In this document: positions 37,073-47,516 of the stretch, piece by piece
How positions within the stretch are numbered: position 1 is the stretch's first letter
How the letters are laid out: every line of letters starts with the position of its first letter
NCBI GenBank assembly: GCA_039000515.1
Contig: JBCFYV010000024.1
Location: 38,738,035 to 38,802,034 of the forward strand
DNA length: 64,000 nucleotides
Origin: Timema cristinae
Taxonomy: Eukaryota > Arthropoda > Insecta > Phasmatodea > Timematidae
Reading direction: 5' to 3'
The notes under the pieces: model-generated
What the model saw: only the letters and a program-made list of their open reading frames with translations
Told to the model about the DNA's origin: nothing
The model's database searches: none
Position numbers and translations under genes: made by a program

Positions 37073-38660
37073 CTATTGCATTTTACTCCAGCTCTCAGAT
37101 TTTGTGTAGAATTTTCTGTTTGGTTCTTCGTAGATCTCCCTTAGCGTCTTGATCCCAGTTTCAGCGTGGATAAATTCATTATTTGTTCTTGTGGCGACTC
37201 CCAGTATGCACCTGAGTTCCTTATTTTGGACCACATGAAGCTGGCTCAAAACATTTGGTGCCGCACAACTCCACGCTTCATAGGCGTACACGAGTAGAGG
37301 AAGGACTATACTCCTATAAAGGAGAAGTTTTGTTCCGGTATTCTGCACCTGACTCTGGCTCCTTAATAGTCCATAATTCCGGACAAACACCTTCATAGGC
37401 CTTTACCTCGAGTTGTCGACGTGAGGTTTCCAGCTGTGGCGGGAGTCCATTATGACACCGAAATATCTGAATTCGTTACAGAAGGGAATGTCTTCACCCA
37501 GGACACTAAACTGGTCCAGTGGCTGGATCCTCCTTTTAGCTATCCTAATAGGTGTGGATTTCACAGGGTTTACGTTTATTCTCCATTTTTCCATCCAGTC
37601 ACCGAAATGGTCCAGGAATATTTGCAAGTGTTTAAACCCGTACCTGATGCTCCTGTGTGAAGTGAAAAACAGCGTGTTATCCGCAATTAGTCTAACACTG
37701 ATTTTTGGATCTGTAAGGATGTCGGCAACATACAGGCTATACGAAAACGGTGATAGGGCAGATCCCTGCGGCCCTCCCACTTTGATATTGTGTAGGGATA
37801 ACCTCTTACCTTCAATTTTTACCCTAAAGTAACGACCGTGGAGGGAGTTTCTTATCGTGTGAATATACGTACTAGAGAAATTGTAGTCAATCATCTTTCA
37901 TAGAAGGCCAGAATGCTATACCTTATCAAACGCCTTTTCAAAGTTCATAAGAACCGCTAATGTAATTTAATTCTTGTTAAAATTCTCTGTTGTCTCTTAC
38001 ACAAAAATGATGATCGGTTGTACTGTGGAGTGGTGGCTCCGGAAACCAAATTGAATACCAGGAAGTATTCTGTTTCCCTGAGCAAACTGTATTAGCATAT
38101 CAAGAATTATTTTTTCATAAACCTTACCAAGACAGCTGAGTAAGCTGATGGTCTTTTGTTCTGTGGAAATTTTGAGTCTTTGCCAGGCTTTGGGATAGAT
38201 ATTATGTCCGCTACCTTCCAAACTTTCGAAAAGTATCCCCGCTTTAATGTGGCAGAAAATATGGAAGTCGGGAGTAGAATGACTTTGTCAGGAGCATGGC
38301 ACAGCATCTCATTTGATATTCGGTCCACACCTGGGGCTTTATTCATTTTTATATGCCTGATAACTGGTTCCACTTCATGTCTAGACACCGGGGGTGGTAG
38401 CATCGGTATGGGTTCCTCGATATATAGATTCGCCTCATCTTTCACCTCCCTTGTGAATATCTCATCCTGGGGCTCGATGTTCACCTTGAATTGGTCTTCC
38501 AATGTTTCAGCTATAGCATCTGCTTTGGCTACGGCTGTGTAAGTCATCCCATGACGTTCGTGAATGGCCGGAGTTCTAGTTTTAGAATTTCTCTTTAAAT
38601 TGTTTGGTAATCTTCCACACACTATCACTACTGTTGACGTTTTCCAAAATGTATCCATTC
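37073..38660 (-). pseudogene. LINE ORF2, reverse transcriptase and C-terminal domain, broken
   Basis: Reading down the minus strand, typical non-LTR RT blocks appear in order. NKAPGVDRISNEML is near 38340, VADIISIPKPGKD near 38210, and a frameshift falls near 38150. ISLLSCLGKVYEKIIL and FGFRSHHSTVQ follow. VGGPQGSALSP is at 37780-37748, and LIADNTLFF (37690-37664) sits where the catalytic Y/F-A-D-D is expected, so the second Asp is Asn. After this come FGDWMEKWRINVNP and, in the C-terminal region, LLYRSIVLPLLVYAYEAW with HVVQNKELRCILG, ending at a stop at 37073. The frame after 38150 is constant but holds stops. The loss of the catalytic Asp and the stops mark an inactive copy. Confidence 0.85.
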
Positions 38661-39059
38661 CAGTGGATTAGTTTCAACTATTTCGCTCTATGGTGAACCT
38701 GGGCTCTTAATCTGTTATATTCAGCTCAATGTCTTGGCAAGCGGGATGTCTGCCATTCATGGCACGCTTCCCTTTTCTGTGGTATCAAGAAATTCAGGTC
38801 TGGATGTTCCCTCTTTAGGATGACTATCGGGGCTTCATAGGTCGTTGACTCCCAATGAGTCTCAAGCAGCGTTGATGTCAAGAGGAGGACCGAGTTTCCC
38901 ACCTCTTAGTCATTTCAGCCTTCAATTCTAGTGGTATAACCCTGTATAAAGTGTTCGGGTATTTGGGCCAGTCGGTGCTTGGAATCTTTCTTCTAAGAAA
39001 ATAGTTTCAAGGATTGATATTTATTGGGAGCCGACAGAAAACTGGGATGTGGTTGGAGT

Positions 39060-39684
39060 CCAGTTCATTTAAAGTGTGCAGGTCTTCAGGATGTTGGTTG
39101 AAATGGTATGTATCACATCAAACACATCCAGTAGATTTATGTAATTGTAGAGGTAGAATGTGGGTTCCTTCGGTGCCAAAACTACATAGTTTTTACAAGT
39201 CGCATGTTTTGCCAGCTTTATTATATAGGCAACGGTTCCAGATTAGATATTTACAATTAGGGTCACCAGCGGCGAAGAAATTTTTCTTGGCCATAGGTGT
39301 ATTTAGATTTTGGGCTGTGATCGGGACCGAAGGGCTCCTATACACAGCACTAAACATTATCTCGCTCCGTGGTATAGGAACTATTATTGAAGTTGTTTCA
39401 ATGTTAACCGTACCCGGAATAACTGTGTGATAATGATTCATATTGTTCTTAATTAGGATGGCAGTTCCCCCGCCCCTACTGGTAGGTCTGTTGGTCCTGT
39501 AAATATTGTACCCATAAAAAGTCAAACGTTTTGTTGCTGTTAAAATCGTCTCACAAATGAGAGCGATATCAACTCCGTGTTTCTCTAATATCTGTTCCAA
39601 TTCATGAGCCTGCTATAGGATAGCATTGGTGTTCCAGAATATTATGTTCAAAAAGTCACCTGCTGATGTGTTTTCATTTGCCAT
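39060..39684 (-). pseudogene. LINE ORF2, endonuclease domain, broken
   Basis: The probable ORF2 start is ATG at 39684 (MANENTSAGDFLNIIFWN). LNIIFWNTNAI is the usual first strand of the APE-type endonuclease, followed by an in-frame TAG near 39613. The frame then continues as DIALICETIL, then RGGGTAILIKNNMNH, FSAVYRSPS, and AAGDPNCKYLIWN, where the family normally has GDFNAKH. LDSNHIPV (39057-39040, just past the listed limit) replaces the SDH catalytic triplet with SNH. The endonuclease would nick target DNA to prime reverse transcription; the mutated residues and stop argue that this copy cannot. The frame is the same as the upstream ORF1 C-terminus. Confidence 0.78.
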
Positions 39685-39689
39685 CAAAG

Positions 39690-40700
39690 AATAATTAGTG
39701 AATGCTTCCAGTTGAATCAGGGCTTTTGTGATTTTGTCGGGGACATTTTTTAATCTGCCCAGGTATTTTTTAAGGTTTGGAAGATGGCTTGACAGATTTA
39801 TATCTTTGAATAATTGAAGGAGGTACCTTAACTCAGAAACCTCATTTGAGTTAGAATTTCCTTTGCTAGATTTTTGGGGGAGGCTTACTAAGGTTGCTGT
39901 GTATGATAACGACTTGGCCACGGTAGCGTACGTTTCCGTAGGGTTTCTGTTTCGCCTAAGTTGCTGGGTGACCTGGCTGGACGAAGCAATTGTCTCTGTT
40001 ACCTTATGCCTTCCTTGGGTAGACTGGTCCAGTTGTTTGTTGCGTCTTTCCACTTCCCTGAATAATACAGAACGGTTCCTATAGTCTGCCGCCTACTCAC
40101 CCTTAGAGTTCACGCAGCATGCTGGCGGGGTTCTATCTTTCTTGGAACAGGCTATAGCCAAATGTTCACCCAGACACCTGACACATCGTGGGGTTTGGGA
40201 ACAGTAATTTTTAGAGTGACCAAAGCGTTGGCATTGGGGGCACTGCAGTACCATGCTCGCCGATTTTCAGTACTCTTATACCTTTACAATTGTGTGGTTT
40301 ATGGCCCTGACTTCGTAAATCTTTGCAACAAACTGTTTTTTTTTTCCAGTGTGCAGACAAAGATTTGGAGTATCCTAGGTGTCGCCGTTTGTGGGGTGGA
40401 TTTCATGAAAAGTTGTCTCACATTTTTGGACGTGAAACCCTTGCAATTTAGGAGTTTATTTATGTTGTTATAGTCCACCGCGTTTGGTACCACGATCGGA
40501 GGTGTTTTTACCTTTTTTTTGATCCAGTTTCTCTCAAATAGGATATCATCTTATGACTCCATAGCAGCACCCTGTTGGTCGTTGTTGTCTTGCCCACTAG
40601 CCAGTGTGGAGAACTTATTGTTTACCTCTATTGTATTTTACTGGAACATCAACTCCGGGTTTGGCCCTGTGTTTCTTTTTGAGAGACGTGACTGGTTCAT
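39690..40700 (-). pseudogene. LINE ORF1 (gag-like) with CCHC zinc knuckles, broken
   Basis: The likely start is the ATG at 40700 (MNQSRLSKRN...). An acidic/polar leader with two in-frame stops comes first. A conserved segment beginning TPPIVVPNAVDYNNINKLL follows, typical of the domain that precedes zinc knuckles in Jockey-type ORF1. A frameshift falls at a homopolymer (A-run on the coding strand, about 40330-40343). Two zinc knuckles follow: CPQCQRFGHSKNYC at 40242-40201 (C-x2-C-x4-H-x4-C) and CVRCLGEHLAIAC at 40185-40147 (C-x2-C-x3-H-x4-C). The C-terminal part, VERRNKQLDQSTQG and on, has further stops upstream of it. In life this protein would bind element RNA and form the ribonucleoprotein particle. 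The cysteines and histidines are intact although the frame is not. Confidence 0.8.
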
Positions 40701-41172
40701 AGCTATGAAATTAACGATTTAAAAACAGTGTCCGGTATAGAATAATGGTTAATTCGCGGAAAAAACACCTTACTTTAGCCTTAAAAGGCCTGAGGAACTT
40801 TAATCGTCGGTTAAAAAACACCATATACACATTACCTCATTGAGACGCTCCTTGAAGTAGACTCGTGAGTCGTGGGTGAACTGAAACTGCTCCAGGAAGT
40901 GCCGTGTTATATACCCTCTACTGCTGCCTGGCCTTGTCCAATGGGGGGGAGGGGGGAAGTTGCTTCCCATCGGTGCGTGCAAACGTGCGAGACAGTGCCC
41001 ATCATGCAAGCCAATAGGAGTTCTCATTGGCACTGAGTACAGTGGGGAAATCGTCACGGATGGCTCAGAGAATATGGACTGTGGAGCGGCCCAGGCAGTA
41101 GAGAAGGTGGGTAGTGCGGCCTGTGCAAGTGCGGAGGAAAGATACAAGGGCCGACTGAACAGTGGGTCACAA
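40701..41172 (-). promoter_or_regulatory. probable LINE 5' untranslated region with internal promoter
   Basis: This is the segment between the insertion junction and the ORF1 ATG, moderately GC-rich. In element orientation the extreme 5' end contains an initiator-like TTCAGTCGG about 13 bases in, which fits the internal promoters of Jockey-type elements. This assignment is inferred from position. Confidence 0.4.
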
Positions 41173-41275
41173 TACCCTCAGTACGCTACGGAGATATGAA
41201 CCTCTATCTACCCGTCATCGGCAGTCTAGTCTACTGCAAATGTAGCGCGTTTGACCAAGCGGCCACCGAAGCGAG
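41173..41275 (-). mobile_element. SINE family B, 5' half, interrupted by the LINE
   Basis: taccctcagtacgctacgga is followed by cccgtcatcggcagtctagt and the head gcggccaccgaagcgag. This is the partner of the half at 35675-35818. It ends about 180 bp before the Ig2 exon. Confidence 0.85.
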
Positions 41276-41454
41276 TCAAATGTGGATGTCAAATTTACTG
41301 GTGGGCTGAATTTTGTGCCTTTTCTCAACGTAATCAATTGGTTCTGAAAGTGCGCGTTAAATACCCAAAGTTTTTTTTATGTTTAAGTTGTGTTTAAAGC
41401 GTCACAGTAGGTGTACATATAAAATCAGGTGAACCGTTGTAATTTATGTTCCAG

Positions 41455-41754
41455 TGCCAAAGATCGAGATAGTCGGTGAGTCGGACATCTACGTGAAGAC
41501 GGGGAGTACGGTGAACCTCAAGTGCGTCATAACCCAATCCCTGGAGGAGCCGGCCTATATCTTCTGGTACCACGACAACGAGCGGGTGCTCAACTACGAC
41601 AAGACGGCCAAGGACATCCGCATGGACCGTGTTGGGCCGGACACCACGGTCGGTACTTTGGTCATCTACAACGGGCAGCGTCAGGATTCCGGAAACTACA
41701 CGTGCTCGCCGTCCAACCTGGACTCTGCCAGCGTGCTGCTTCACGTGCTCAATG
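41455..41754 (+). CDS. dpr: dpr-family gene, internal coding exon (Ig2)
   Basis: This exon encodes the complete second immunoglobulin domain, residues 71-170 of the visible protein. It begins PKIEIVGESD. GSTVNLKCVI carries the B-strand Cys (94), YIFWYHDN the core Trp (108), and DSGNYTCSP the F-strand Cys (154) plus an N-Y-T glycosylation sequon at Asn151. It ends SVLLHVLN. The acceptor is ttccag/tgcc (AG at 41453-41454) and the donor is aatg/GTGAGT at 41755, phase 1. It sits only about 180 bp downstream of a SINE/LINE nest and 31 bp upstream of a small hAT-like MITE. No stop or frameshift is present, so the exon looks functional. Domain order and spacing match Dpr proteins closely. Confidence 0.94.
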
Positions 41755-41785
41755 GTGAGTACATTACAGGATTTCCTGAATAGGA

Positions 41786-41888
41786 CAGTGATTCCCAAAC
41801 AGGGGCTCTACGAGCCCGTGTCTGGGGTTCCGCGAGAATTTACGATATTTTAATGGTTCCTCCAAACAAAAATGGTTGGGAATCACTG
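41786..41888. mobile_element. small hAT-like MITE (103 bp)
   Basis: It begins CAGTGATTCCCAAAC and ends with the inverted match GGTTGGGAATCACTG. The flanking 8-mers gaatagga and gactagaa agree at 6 of 8 positions, as expected of an old hAT 8-bp duplication. It starts 31 bp inside the intron, next to the Ig2 exon donor. Confidence 0.75.
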
Positions 41889-42184
41889 GACTAGAATAAG
41901 AGACAAGTGCAACCCTATCTTACATAGAACTTACTTGCTAGAGCGAGAAATAATTACACTCATATCCTACCTGGGTCTTCGTATAATGAAACTACTACAT
42001 GTTCTGGTTTTATTAATATTATTTTAAAAATAAACTAATAAATAATAGTTGAGATTGTTGTATATTTTAAATGTATTATAAAATATCCTCTGTTTTTTAT
42101 CCAATCTATGAAATCGTTATAATATTAATTTTCTTTTATTTCATGATAAAATAATTACTTCTCTCCTCTTTACGGAAATAATTA

Positions 42185-42453
42185 TTATTATTAGCACCGC
42201 GTCTTACTACCCATTCGGGTTATACGCAATTACGCTAATGTGTAGGGTGATTGTGAGATGAAATGAAGGACCTACAGTTTAACGTGGAATCCGAACCACG
42301 GTGGAGGCCTGGCATTCCCCACATTCACAAGATGTCTTGTCAGAGGTGAAGGAAGGGTTTGGTAATCAGATAAATCTGTGCCGGGACCGAGGATTGAACC
42401 CCGGCCGCCAGCACAGAAGTCCGACACCTTACCCTAGACCACCAGGTCACCAG
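42185..42453 (-). mobile_element. SINE family A, full length
   Basis: Reverse orientation, near consensus, flanked by the perfect 11-bp duplication GGAAATAATTA (42174-42184 and 42454-42464). Confidence 0.92.
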
Positions 42454-42579
42454 GGAAATAATTAAAGACTAAGGCTTTAGATGCTATGTTCCAAAGAAAA
42501 TGGCTCGTAATTTAAGTCACTAAATCTTCACTATAAACTTATTATTACCTTTTCGCGAACATTAGGGTTGAATTCGAGA

Positions 42580-43140
42580 TTTATATAGCTCACTGAACTC
42601 GAAAATGTGGACTTTGCGATGCAGTATGTTTGTATCTAGATTTTTGTCAAGAATCAAGACAAATTTATCAATCGGGTTGAAATTCGGCATTTAGAGCTTT
42701 CGTAATGTCCCCCCGAGGTTTTTTTTAAAATTAGATATCCGAACTTAAAATCAAGGGTTAACTGAAGGGCAAGAAGAGATCAAATCGAGTTTCTCAAAAT
42801 CACATCTAAGAATTTTTATTACATTTTGAATCTAGTCATTGTCTAACGCTACTAACTAAATGTAAATTACTTCAAACTAAGCAAAAATTTCTGATTTTGA
42901 TCATAAGATCATCTGAAATAAGAAATAACTTATCACTGTAAAGTTGTAGTAGTGTTTATATCAAAAATATTTTAACCTGATATATATTTCTATAAAACCA
43001 ATAGTTTCTGAGGTATATTATTACTTTTATACTCTTTGATGGAGTGTTACTGTAGCAGTGTACATTATTTCATTTAGCAAATTTTACAAGTTTTAATAAA
43101 TGTATCTCTTTTAAGATAAAAGAGAAAGTCTCTGTGGTGC
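42580..43140 (+). repeat. dispersed repeat family F, copy 3
   Basis: tcgggttgaaattcggcatt, tccccccgaggtt, aattagatatccgaac, taaaaccaatagtttctgag, gtgttactgtagcagtgtac. The order of blocks matches copy 2. Confidence 0.6.
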
Positions 43141-44931
43141 ATAGTACTATTTATTTACTATGTTTGCATGAGAATTTTCAAATAAAAACGTATGGCACTC
43201 AGTTCACTAGCTTGATAAGATTTGTATTAATTGTTTCTACATTTTTATGGTGAGTCAATATTATAATAGTGCTTGAGATAAATATAAATGTATTTATTAA
43301 ATTGTTTAGTTATGCTAATCTCACCACTCTATAATTCGCCTGATTAAAAGATGGGCGACAACATTGAAAATCTTTATGTTTAGAAAAACGTGTTTTTTTT
43401 CTAACAAATTTCATACAGTAGACCTGCTTCCAACAATGGTATCAACAAACCACGTTTTTAGACCACCTAATACTCCTGTTTAATCCTCTTTGACGCTGAA
43501 TTATCGCATAGAGAATAACAGAAGACCGTTAAACACTAATTTATAAAGACAGTAAGGATTTCGAACATAATCCCGAACGCCTGGCTCAGAGATGAGCACG
43601 GTGGTTGAAGACTTTGTTACTGGACTAAAAATAAACTTATCACCACAGTCTGATTTTAATGGAGAATGTAAACCGCTTATGGCTCGTCTACCATCAGTTG
43701 CGCTCTCGCTTGTCGGGCGAGCACTCGTAAAAATACTTTAAAGATGTGCTGTTTGCTCCAACAGGCACTGTATACAATAAAATGTTGGTAGACCTAATTT
43801 AATCCAATATGATTATCGTCAAAGTTATATTTAAAGTTTAAAAACACGAGTTAAATAGAACCAAATTAATATATGAACAAAAAATCATTAAATTATTTTT
43901 CTTAAAAAATACTTTAAAATGCAATGCCTTTAACCAAATTCACGAAATTTTGCCCTTGACCAAGAACGTAGAAAGGGGAGATGTGGATTCATATGTACAA
44001 TTTGAACAATACGTCTTTTCATATGACATTTAATTAATGATGTCGTACATTAAAAAATACCTATAACGGATTTAACTGTATCTCGTCTGCCGTTGACTAG
44101 TTTGTCAACCGAACTATTTTACTCTTATATTAAGAAGTTAATAACACTAGAACACCATATCCTAGTTAAAAATCATTGTTTTATATATTATACTCTTATA
44201 TTTAAGACTTGAAGCGATTCTTTCCGAAAAAAATTTCCAAAATTATACTGAACCGATGTTTATCAACCTTAAAAACTAAACTGTCCAAGATATAAAAAGG
44301 GGAAACGAAATTTTAGAAAACTACAGTTTTTTATATATCTATTTCTTGATTACTGCCAATCCAATTCTAATTTATTTTTAAATAAAAACGTTTAAATTTT
44401 AGGAATGTCACAAAAGTTAAAAATTTCTAAAATCTATGCTGCCATTTATATATAATTTTCGTCTGTCGATGAATGTATCAACGATATTGTGATATATTTC
44501 TCAATCTCATAAAAATAAAGAAGTTGATCTGACGTATCGTAAGATGTAGATGTAAACAATCAAAAAAGTCAAAGGCCATGCTTACCTTAATAATAGGGCC
44601 GGCACAGGGTCTCGTGCACCTTAGGTTAGACTTAAATTTGTGCCTCAATTGTATTCTGTATAATATAAATAAACTAAACTCCCTGCTTGACTCAAAATAA
44701 TATCAATACGATGCTAAAATACTGGACAAAAAATTTAAGAAATAATAAATAGGCTAGATAAATAAAAAAATAAGTGGTGCCTTCTATCCAGTTCATCGAT
44801 GTGTACAAAAATATTATAACGTTCCATTCCTGTTTTCTTAATATTTTCCAAAACTTTTTTTTAATAAAATATCAAATGGATTCCCCGAAAAAGCGACCTT
44901 GAATGTCATAAAACTTTAAAAGTTATTAATC

Positions 44932-44963
<32 letters not shown>

Positions 44964-45231
44964 TCTTAGTATAAGATAAAATATTTGGATGTTATTTCTT
45001 TTATAAGAAATATTTTATTTAAATAATTATTCTAAACCTTTAAAAATTGCATTAATTGGAATGTGCTTCTAGGACCTTTGCCCCCTGATCGACTACAAAC
45101 CCTGTGACCTAGATAAACAATAAAAATGACTTACACGATTTTTCTCGTAGTTACGACTCGTTTCTGTATATTTGGAAAGCCAGCCTGAAAAGATCCTTGC
45201 ACAATTGGTTTAGTGAAGTATGCTATTCTCT
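43141..45231. other. unassigned AT-rich intronic stretch
   Basis: Nothing recognised apart from a (TA)n run at 44937-44963. Confidence 0.5.
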
Positions 45232-45320
45232 TTGGTGGCCCAATAGTCCAGGACGATAATATGATTTAAATCCCCGACAATTTCCTTACAAGCAAGTTGG
45301 TGCTCACATCTCTTCATACA

Positions 45321-45545
45321 CATATCGGTGGTCGAATGGTCTATCAATAGACAAGATTTCTAGTGACTAGGTAGTGATGGTCCGAATCCCATGCGAGTGT
45401 ACTAAAGGAGATAAACTCAAGAGATTCCCAATTCTTTCCCTACACAAATGAGGGCACATATATTTTTAACTTTACCTTCCTGATCCTCATACCCTTAGTA
45501 TAAAGATATAGCTACCCCAGACGGCTACTAATAAGCGGTAAAGAA
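45321..45545 (+). mobile_element. SINE family B, diverged
   Basis: Head tatcggtggtcgaatggtct, box B region ggtccgaatcccatgcg, tail ccccagacggctactaataa. A second head-like fragment lies at 45232-45300. This lies just upstream of the LINE remnant. Confidence 0.6.
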
Positions 45546-45564
45546 ATGTAGGGTAATCGAAAAC

Positions 45565-45891
45565 AAGGTGCTTATGGAGTTACTTGGCCCGAAAAGAGAT
45601 AAGTATATTGGGGAGTGGAGTAGGTTACGCAGTTATGAGTTGCAAAACCTAAACCTGCCACCAGACATTGTTGTCGTAGTTAAATCTCGCATATAACGTT
45701 GAGCAGACCCTGTAGTGCGAATGGAAGAATCTATAACTGGCTTCAATATATTTACTTGCGAACCTAATAGGAAGATAGCAATGGGAATACCTAGACCCAG
45801 AGGGGAGGATAACATTATAATGGACTTGAAAGAGATAGGGTGTAATGAGGTGGGCTGGATAGAACTTGTACAAGATAGGGGTAGTTTGTAA
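45565..45891 (+). pseudogene. LINE ORF2 C-terminal remnant (left part)
   Basis: One reading frame from 45565 reads LMELLGPKRDKYIGEWSRL, then a PDIVVVVKSR segment. Two stops follow (45694 and 45700), then DPVVRMEESITGFNIFTCEP, NRKIAMGIPRPRGEDNI, IMDLKEIGCNEVGWIELVQD and a stop at 45889. This is the familiar C-terminal tail of arthropod LINE ORF2 proteins, with the KSR...RMEE...PRGR.W.DNI.MDLKE.G...W...AQDRD pattern. It is interrupted exactly at the W-I-E-L-A-Q-D-R segment by a minisatellite, and the downstream residues reappear at 47128-47210. The clade is not determined. No active enzyme domain is present here. Confidence 0.72.
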
Positions 45892-47165
45892 TTAAGTGAA
45901 CTGGATAGAACAATCTCAAGATAGGGGTAGGGTATAATGAGTTGGACTGGATAGAACTAGCTCAAGATAGGGATAGGGTGTAATGAGTTGGACTGGATAG
46001 AACTAGCTCAAGATAGGGATAGGGTGTAATGAGGTGGACTGGATATAACTAGCTCAAGATAGGGATAGGGTTAATGAGTTGGACTGGATAGAACTAGCTC
46101 AAGATAGGGATAGGATGTAATGAGTTGGACTGGATAGAACTAGCTCAAGATAGGGATAGGGTGTAATGAGGTGGACTGGATAGAACTAGCTCAAGAAAGG
46201 GATAGGGTTAATGAGTTGGACTGGATAGAACTAGCTCAAGACAGGGATAGGGTGTAATGAGTTGGACTGGATAGAACTAGCTCAAGATAGGGATAGGGTG
46301 TAATGAGAGGGACTGGATAGAACTAGCTCAAGACAGGGATAGGGTGTAATGAGTTGGACTGGATAGAACTAGCTCAAGATAGGGATAGGGTGTAATGAGT
46401 TGGACTGGATAGAACTAGCTCAAGATAGGGATAGGGTGTAATGAGGTGGACTGGATATAACTAGCTCAAGATAGGGATAGGGTTAATGAGTTGGACTGGA
46501 TAGAACTAGCTCAAGACAGGGATAGGGTGTAATGAGTTGGACTGGATAGAACTAGCTCAAGATAGGGATAGGGTGTAATGAGAGGGACTGGATAGAACTA
46601 GCTCAAGACAGGGATAGGGTGTAATGAGTTGGACTGGATAGAACTAGCTCAAGATAGGGATAGGGTGTAATGAGTTGGACTGGATAGAACTAGCTCAAGA
46701 TAGGGATAGGGTGTAATGAGGTGGACTGGATATAACTAGCTCAAGATAGGGATAGGGTGTAATGAGGTGAACTGGATATAACTAGCTCAAGAAAGGGATA
46801 GGGTTAATGAGTTGGACTGGATAGAACTAGCTCAAGATAGGGATAGGATGTAATGAGTTGGACTGGATAGAACTAGCTCAAGATAGGGATAGGGTGTGAT
46901 GAGGTGGACTGGATATAACTAGCTCAAGATAGGGATAGGGTTAATGAGTTGGACTGGATAGAACTAGCTCAAGATAGGGATAGGGTTAATGAGTTGGACT
47001 GGATAGAACTAGCTCAAGATAGGGATAGGGTGTAATGAGTTGGACTGGATAGAACTAGCTCAAGATAGGTATACGGTGTAATGAGTTAGAATATATAAAA
47101 CTAGCTAAAGTAAGGGGTACGGTTTAATGAGTTGGACTGGATAGAATTAGCTCAAGAAAGGGATG
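45835..47165 (+). repeat. 46-bp minisatellite, about 29 units, derived from LINE coding sequence
   Basis: Tandem units are mostly 46 bp, some 45 bp. They typically begin gttggactggatagaactag, continue ctcaagatagggataggg, and end tgtaatga (46 bp) or ttaatga (45 bp). In the frame of the flanking LINE remnant a unit reads IGCNELDWIELAQDRDRV followed by a stop. The frame is lost at each unit because 46 is not a multiple of 3. Unit variants (gtt, ggtgg with tataac, gaggg, gacagg, gaaagg) recur in a fixed order, giving a 275-bp six-unit period. Edge units are the most diverged, as expected of an array that turns over in its middle. Confidence 0.95.
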
Positions 47166-47210
47166 GTTGGCGTACTTGGGTAAGCGTGGTTATTAGCTTT
47201 CATATTCCTG
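47128..47210 (+). pseudogene. LINE ORF2 C-terminal remnant (right part, after the minisatellite)
   Basis: The last repeat unit runs straight into unique sequence in the same frame: ELDWIELAQERDGWRTWVSV, then VISFHIPDT. The W-R-T-x-V-S-x-V tail is the normal continuation of the LINE C-terminus, so the array sits inside the remnant and did not merely land beside it. Confidence 0.7.
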
Positions 47211-47348
47211 ATACCACAGTGTAAGTGCCTAAGTAAATTAAAAGTTACAACATTTTTATAAATTGGATGATTAAATATTAGATTTATATCTAAAGCTTTA
47301 GCTCATCAATTTTTAACACGTTACCAAAAGAAAAATATACGATAAAAA

Positions 47349-47516
47349 GACCCACATCGGAAGTCACATGGTCTGGATTATTACTCTCATGTTAGACTGA
47401 ACTCCCGGTGTTGGGGAAATCAGGGTTCGAATTCCGGTAGTGTGTACCGAGGCGGTATTTTACCAAATGGTATCACATTCTTCAACTCAAATGTGGGTAG
47501 ATTCCCTCTACATATT
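47349..47516 (+). mobile_element. SINE family B, 3'-truncated
   Basis: Head cccacatcggaagtcacatg, box B cagggttcgaattccggtag, body up to aaatgtgggtagattccctc. Confidence 0.72.

Larger units (their letters stand above)
35819..41172 (-). mobile_element. degraded Jockey-clade LINE, nearly full length (about 5.35 kb)
   Basis: On the minus strand the order is 5' UTR (41172-40701), ORF1 with zinc knuckles, ORF2 with an apurinic-type endonuclease and reverse transcriptase, then a long C-rich 3' region (37072-35819). The limits are set by the two halves of an interrupted B SINE: the left half ends attACCCT at 35818 and the right half resumes TACCCT at 41173, a likely 6-bp target-site duplication. 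Stops and at least two frameshifts, plus altered catalytic residues, make this copy dead. No obvious poly(A) tail is seen at the 3' end. Clade assignment is from motifs, not a tree. Confidence 0.8.
10270..41454 (+). other. dpr intron, about 31.2 kb
   Basis: This is a GT...AG intron between the Ig1 and Ig2 exons, phase 1. It contains most of the SINE copies, two hAT-type elements or fragments, a LINE tail at 20.8 kb and the Jockey-type LINE nest at 35.8-41.2 kb. I found no additional Dpr exon in it. Its length rests on the exon pairing, which is supported by phase and protein continuity. Confidence 0.85.

Noticed and set aside
38156..38542. 128-codon and other + strand open stretches across 37.4-40.7 kb
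   Set aside because: They are antisense to the Jockey-type LINE ORFs, whose minus-strand motifs explain the openness.
41394..41798. 134-codon open stretch on the minus strand over the Ig2 exon
   Set aside because: It is the antisense of the dpr exon, which has a clear Ig domain and splice sites.
45835..47165. CRISPR array
   Set aside because: Units are contiguous with no unique spacers, in an arthropod intron, and derive from LINE coding sequence.
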